Assembly (NCBI GenBank): GCA_003220975.1
Contig: QHTX01000169.1
Span: 11,063-20,025, forward strand
Reading direction: 5' to 3'
Origin: Gemmatimonadota bacterium
Lineage (GTDB): Bacteria > Gemmatimonadota > Gemmatimonadetes > Gemmatimonadales > GWC2-71-9
DNA: 8,963 nucleotides
The notes beneath the pieces are model-generated. The model was not told the origin of the DNA. It did not search any database and saw nothing but the letters and a program-made list of their open reading frames with translations. The position numbers and the translations under genes were made by a program. Below are positions 5,713 to 8,963 of this stretch, in pieces; position 1 is the stretch's first letter; the number at the start of each line of letters is the position of its first letter.

Positions 5713-6446
5713 GCGACCAGCTGCCGCGGCTCGGCGGGCTGTCCGAGCGGGAGAAGTACGATCGCCTGGTGGAACGCCTGCCCGGCGTGTGGTGGGACGA
5801 CGCCGGCCCCTTCGTCAGCCTGCACGAGCTCAATGTGGTGCGGGTCGCCTATTTTCGCGAGGCGTTCGGGGGGTTCGGGGGCAAGCGGGCCCTGGACGTG
5901 GGTTGCGGCGGCGGCCTCCTGGCCGAGGCGCTCGCCGCCGAGGGCGCGCGCGTGACCGCGGTCGACCCGTCGGAGAAGTCGCTCGCCGTGGCGCGGGAGC
6001 ACGCCCGGCGCGCCGGACTCGCGATCGAATATCGCCTCGGCACCGCTGAAGACCTCGCGGGCGGCGGGCTCGAGGGGACGTTCGACCTCGTGTTCGCCGT
6101 GGACGTGCTCGAGCACGTGGACGACCTCGACCGCACGCTGGCGGGCGTTGCCACGGTGCTGGCGCCGGGCGGCGGCCTCGGCTTCCTCACCCACAACCGC
6201 ACGATCGCCGCGTTCCTCCAGCTCGTCTGGGACGAGGAATACGTGCAGCATACCATGCCCGAGGGGTTCCACGACTTCAAGCGCTTCATCACGCCCGCCG
6301 AGCTGACCGAGGGCCTGGCCGCGAACGGCATGATCGTGCAGGAGATGAAGGGGGTGGCGCGTGCCGGCGACGGCGGCGGCCGCGTGCTCACCGATGACTT
6401 GAGCGTCACCTACCTCGGCTGGGCGCTGCGGACGCGCCGAGCGTGA
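5709..6446 (+). CDS. UbiG-type class I methyltransferase
   Basis: A 245-residue methyltransferase. The N-terminal WWDDAGPFVSLHELNVVRVAYF (28-49) is the UbiG-type pattern WW-D-x-x-G-P-F-x-x-LH-x-x-N-x-x-R. Then come the SAM loop ALDVGCGGGLLAEALA (61-76), acidic Asp86 in TAVDPS, and FDLVFAVDVLEHVDD (125-139). Thr161-His-Asn-Arg164, EEY (176-178) and FHDFKRFITPAEL (187-199) line up with the TxNR, AEY and GTHDxxKFIKPxEL segments of E. coli UbiG, as does the final TYLGWALR. UbiG performs both O-methylations in ubiquinone synthesis. No other ubiquinone gene is present here, so the substrate may be another polyprenyl or aromatic compound. The GTG start at 5709 overlaps the previous TGA by four bases (GTGA), indicating translational coupling. 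Confidence 0.85.
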   Translation: MSDQLPRLGGLSEREKYDRLVERLPGVWWDDAGPFVSLHELNVVRVAYFREAFGGFGGKRALDVGCGGGLLAEALAAEGARVTAVDPSEKSLAVAREHARRAGLAIEYRLGTAEDLAGGGLEGTFDLVFAVDVLEHVDDLDRTLAGVATVLAPGGGLGFLTHNRTIAAFLQLVWDEEYVQHTMPEGFHDFKRFITPAELTEGLAANGMIVQEMKGVARAGDGGGRVLTDDLSVTYLGWALRTRRA

Positions 6447-7432
6447 CCCGCTCCTGGCTCGACGCGATCGTCGCAGCCGGCGCCGTCCCGGCCTCCCACG
6501 TGCCCGAGGCGAGCGTGGGCCGGACCGACGTGGCGGAATTCACCGGAGCCGATCCGGTGGAGGACGACGAGCTCCGGGTCCATCCCCTGGCGGATGCGCG
6601 ACCGCTCGCGCCGGGCGCCGCGTGCTTCCTCGACGGCATCGAGCAGTGGTGCGTGGCGGCCTATGCCGGCGTCACACCGATCGTTCGGGCGTACGTCGCG
6701 GCGGCGATCCGCCGCCGGGGGTCGAACCGCAGGCTGCGCACGGTGGCGGAGGATGCGGAGGAGCTCGCCATCACCCGGCTCGATCGCGTGCCGGACGCCG
6801 TGCGGGGCGCCCTCGAAGCCGCGGGTGTGCGCGTGGTCGAGGTGCCGGCGGAGGCCGCCGGGCCACCGGCGCGCGCCCTGCCGGCGGCGCACGTGGAAGT
6901 TCAGAAGGCGCGGGCCGCGCTCGAGCGGCGGCTGGCGGAGCGGCACCTCGCGGCCCTCGGCGCGGACGAATGGCTCGTCGTCGACGGCGTGCTCTCCGAC
7001 TCCGCCGCGCTGTCGACGCACCCTCGGGCTCTCGGGATCGTCAAGAGTCACGGTGCGGAGTACTTCGAGGGCGCCGAGTTGGAACGGGCGCTCACGCTGC
7101 CGGACGGCCATCGCACGGGCGTGTTTCGGCCGCGCAGCCGGGGCGCGCGGCGCGACATCCACTCGTGGTACGTCCGCCTCTGGCCGTGGCAGGGCAACGA
7201 CCTGCTGTACGGCCTGCTGCGCGTGGAGGCCCGTGGCCATCCCGACACGATCGCCCAGGCATCCGGGATCTCGGTCTGGCTGCGGCGCGAGCGCGCTCCG
7301 CTGTCGACCCCCGACCGGCGGTGGGATCGGTTACTTTATCCTATCCATGACGTGGAGACGTACTTGAGAGCGCGCGCACCCCGGGACCTGCTCCCTGCCG
7401 CCGGGTCCCGTCTCCCGCGCACCGGGACGTGA
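6443..7432 (+). CDS. NurA-like nuclease domain protein
   Basis: A 329-residue protein that I assign to the NurA nuclease family on motif order and context. NurA is a 5'-3' nuclease that works with the HerA translocase in DNA end resection. Expected landmarks: CFLDGIEQW (61-69) with Asp64 as the first metal ligand, as in the VDG motif; DEWLVVDGVLSDS (175-187) with Asp181 as the second acidic residue; ALGIVKSHG (196-204) with Lys201; SWYVRLWPWQ (241-250); GLLRVEARG (257-265); and a late LYPIHDVETYLRA (298-310) with His302. The N-terminal 60 residues are poorly defined. There is no signal peptide or membrane helix. The GTG start at 6443 overlaps the previous stop as GTGA, and the gene overlaps the HerA gene in the same way. 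Sequence divergence is considerable, so individual catalytic assignments are tentative, but the HerA-like neighbour supports the call. Confidence 0.75.
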   Translation: MTRSWLDAIVAAGAVPASHVPEASVGRTDVAEFTGADPVEDDELRVHPLADARPLAPGAACFLDGIEQWCVAAYAGVTPIVRAYVAAAIRRRGSNRRLRTVAEDAEELAITRLDRVPDAVRGALEAAGVRVVEVPAEAAGPPARALPAAHVEVQKARAALERRLAERHLAALGADEWLVVDGVLSDSAALSTHPRALGIVKSHGAEYFEGAELERALTLPDGHRTGVFRPRSRGARRDIHSWYVRLWPWQGNDLLYGLLRVEARGHPDTIAQASGISVWLRRERAPLSTPDRRWDRLLYPIHDVETYLRARAPRDLLPAAGSRLPRTGT

Positions 7433-8963
7433 TCGACAAGACCGCGCCGCCCCCCCCGTCCCCCGCGCCGTCCCCGACCCCCGTCGGCCGCGTGGTCGCC
7501 ACCGAGCTCAAGCCTGCGACCCCGCATCAATTCCATCTGGACCGCGAACGAGACGACGATCGGGATTGGGGCGATCGTTCGGGTCGAAGAGCCGGGGCCG
7601 GGGAAGCGGGAAGGGGGAAGGGTCGTCTACGGCGTGGTGACCGACGGGTTCGCGTACTCCGATCTCGCGACCCCGCTGCACGACGTCGTCGGCGCGGAGG
7701 GAGATCCCGCGCGCGCCGCCGACAGCCCGACGGTGCGCCAGGAGATCCGGTTGTGGACGGCGGCAGTGCTGCGCCAGGAGCCCGCGGAGCCGCTCCAACC
7801 CGTCCCGCTCGGCCGCGTGTTTGTGGCGACGGACGCCGACGTCGCGCAGGCGCTCCGCATGGACGCCTACCTGGGCGGCGCGCAGCCGACCGCGATTCCG
7901 GTCGGCCTCTACACCTCGGGCGGGCTCGAGGCGCCGGTCTACCTCGACGCCGATTTCCTGCTCGGTCCCGAAGCCGCGCATCTGAACCTCTCGGGCGTCT
8001 CGGGGCTCGCGACGAAGACGAGCGCGGTCGAGTTCCTGCTCGCGTCGGTTTTCCAGCACTTCCCGGGGCACAAGGGGCGGATCGCCGCGGTGTGCTTCAA
8101 CGTGAAAGGCCCGGACCTGTGTTTCCTCGACCAGCCCGGCCCGCTCGACGACGAGGACCGCCGGCGCTACGAGCGGCTCGGCGTCGCGGCGCGGCCGTTC
8201 GAGCGCGTCCGGTATTACGCCCCCTTCAAGGCCGACGGCGTGAACCTGAACACCCTGCGCACCCATGCCGACCTGGTGGGAGACGTGGAGCCGCTCGTGT
8301 GGGGGCTGCGCGAGGTGCTCGACTACGCGGAGGTGCTCCTCAACCGCGATGACATCGATGCCAAAGCCGACGCGTTCATCGATTTCCTGTCCGACCGCGT
8401 GGTGGACAAGGAATTCGAGGACGGCTTCGGCGGGGCGCACCGGGTCGTCACGTTCGCGGATCTGGAGCGGCTGTTCCGGGCCATCTTCGACGGGCTCGAG
8501 TTCGCGGGGCGGAGCGACACGTGGCGCACCCATCACATCGCCACGATCCGCAAGGTCCGCAACCGGCTCGCGAACATCTCGACCCGGGCGAAGGGCCTCG
8601 TCACCGACGACGGCCCGTCGAGCGACCTGCCGTGGGGGCGGTTCGAGGATCGCACGGTGTACGTCGTCGACGTCGCCAACGTCGACCCGCTCGCCCAGGA
8701 CCTCGTGTTCGCACGCGTCGTCTCGCAGCTGCGCGAGCACCTCGAGCGCCGGGATCTGGGCGTGGACGCGGTGGTGGTCTTCGTGGATGAATTGAACAAG
8801 TACGCCCCCGCCGACGGCCCCGAGACGTACGTCAAGAAGATGCTCCTCGATATCTCGGAGCGGGGACGGTACCTCGGGCTGGTGCTGTTCGGGGCCGAGC
8901 AGTTCCGCTCCCAGGTGCACCGGCGGGTGGTGGGGAACGCGGGGACGGTCGTGTTCGGCCGGA
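7429..8963 (+). CDS. HerA-like ATPase, frameshifted near the 5' end and cut by the window edge
   Basis: A HerA/FtsK-superfamily ATPase, the motor that partners NurA. The GTG at 7429 overlaps the previous stop (GTGA) and opens frame 1: a Pro-rich leader (APPPPSPAPSPTP), then VGRVVATELKPATPHQFH to about 7536, which I read as the N-terminal HAS-barrel strand. From TGG at 7538 the homology continues in the next frame: WTANETTIGIGAIVRVEE, then VVYGVVTDGFAYSD. This frame is open to 8963 with no stop. Frame 1 beyond 7538 is Arg-rich nonsense ending at 8352. P-loop: SGVSGLATKTS (7991-8023). Walker B: VVVFVDE (8771-8791, Asp and Glu). LLDISERGRYLGLVLFGAEQ (about 8844-8903) matches the HerA post-Walker-B segment. 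The C-terminus lies outside the window. The shift could be a real mutation or an assembly error; the next GTG in the downstream frame (7634 or 7637) would lose most of the barrel. Confidence 0.82.

Noticed and set aside
7450..7457. The C8 tract as the site of the HerA frameshift
   Set aside because: The conserved-looking segment VGRVVATELKPATPHQF lies after this tract and still in the starting frame, so the shift must occur later, near 7534-7540.
7429..7545. Programmed ribosomal +1 frameshifting in the HerA gene
   Set aside because: There is no slippery sequence with an adjacent stop or rare codon, no clear stimulatory structure, and the original frame stays open for about 270 further codons. 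An indel or sequence error is simpler.
7538..8352. Continuation of the HerA start frame after the frameshift point
   Set aside because: Residues become Arg/Gly/Pro-rich without homology, while the neighbouring frame holds the P-loop, Walker B and other HerA motifs.
1..8963. CRISPR array, insertion sequence, prophage or integrase
   Set aside because: No regularly spaced repeats, transposase or integrase motifs, or terminal inverted repeats were seen on either strand.

Overview
High-GC bacterial chromosomal DNA. The gene mix points to Gemmatimonadota or a related soil phylum: a DbpA-domain protein with a decayed helicase body, GTG starts with 4-bp overlaps, and a GATTGCG heptamer repeat of a kind I recall from soil metagenome genomes. 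This placement rests on family knowledge and recall; no rRNA or marker search was possible.

Layout. Bases 1-296 hold no convincing gene, only the leader of an HU gene with an imperfect 17-bp direct repeat and small hairpins. An HU-family nucleoid protein (297-587, +) converges on a 435-aa protein (657-1964, -). Two perfect 11-bp hairpins lie between them. The 435-aa protein ends in an intact DbpA-type RNA-binding domain, but its body looks like a DEAD-box helicase that has lost its ATPase motifs. Divergent from it is a class I aminotransferase (2071-3264, +), probably AspC-like. Its stop codon overlaps the stop of a convergent M24 (Xaa-Pro) peptidase (3261-4490, -) in one CTAG. The peptidase has a Tat-like N-terminus whose far side is encoded by an inverted heptamer repeat.

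From 4562 to the right edge five plus-strand genes form one tight operon: a DUF2283-like protein, a CCoAOMT-type O-methyltransferase, a UbiG-type methyltransferase, a NurA-like nuclease and a HerA-like ATPase. The first junction has a 2-nt gap; the other three are GTGA overlaps. The last two genes resemble the HerA-NurA DNA end-processing pair. The HerA gene carries an apparent frameshift near 7534-7540, has an atypical Walker A motif and runs off the right edge.

Most of the window is housekeeping-like. Points deserving a second look are the pseudo-helicase, the HerA frameshift and P-loop variant, the repeat inside a signal peptide, and the coupling of two methyltransferases to HerA-NurA. I did not find a clearly new system; the nearest candidate is this five-gene operon.
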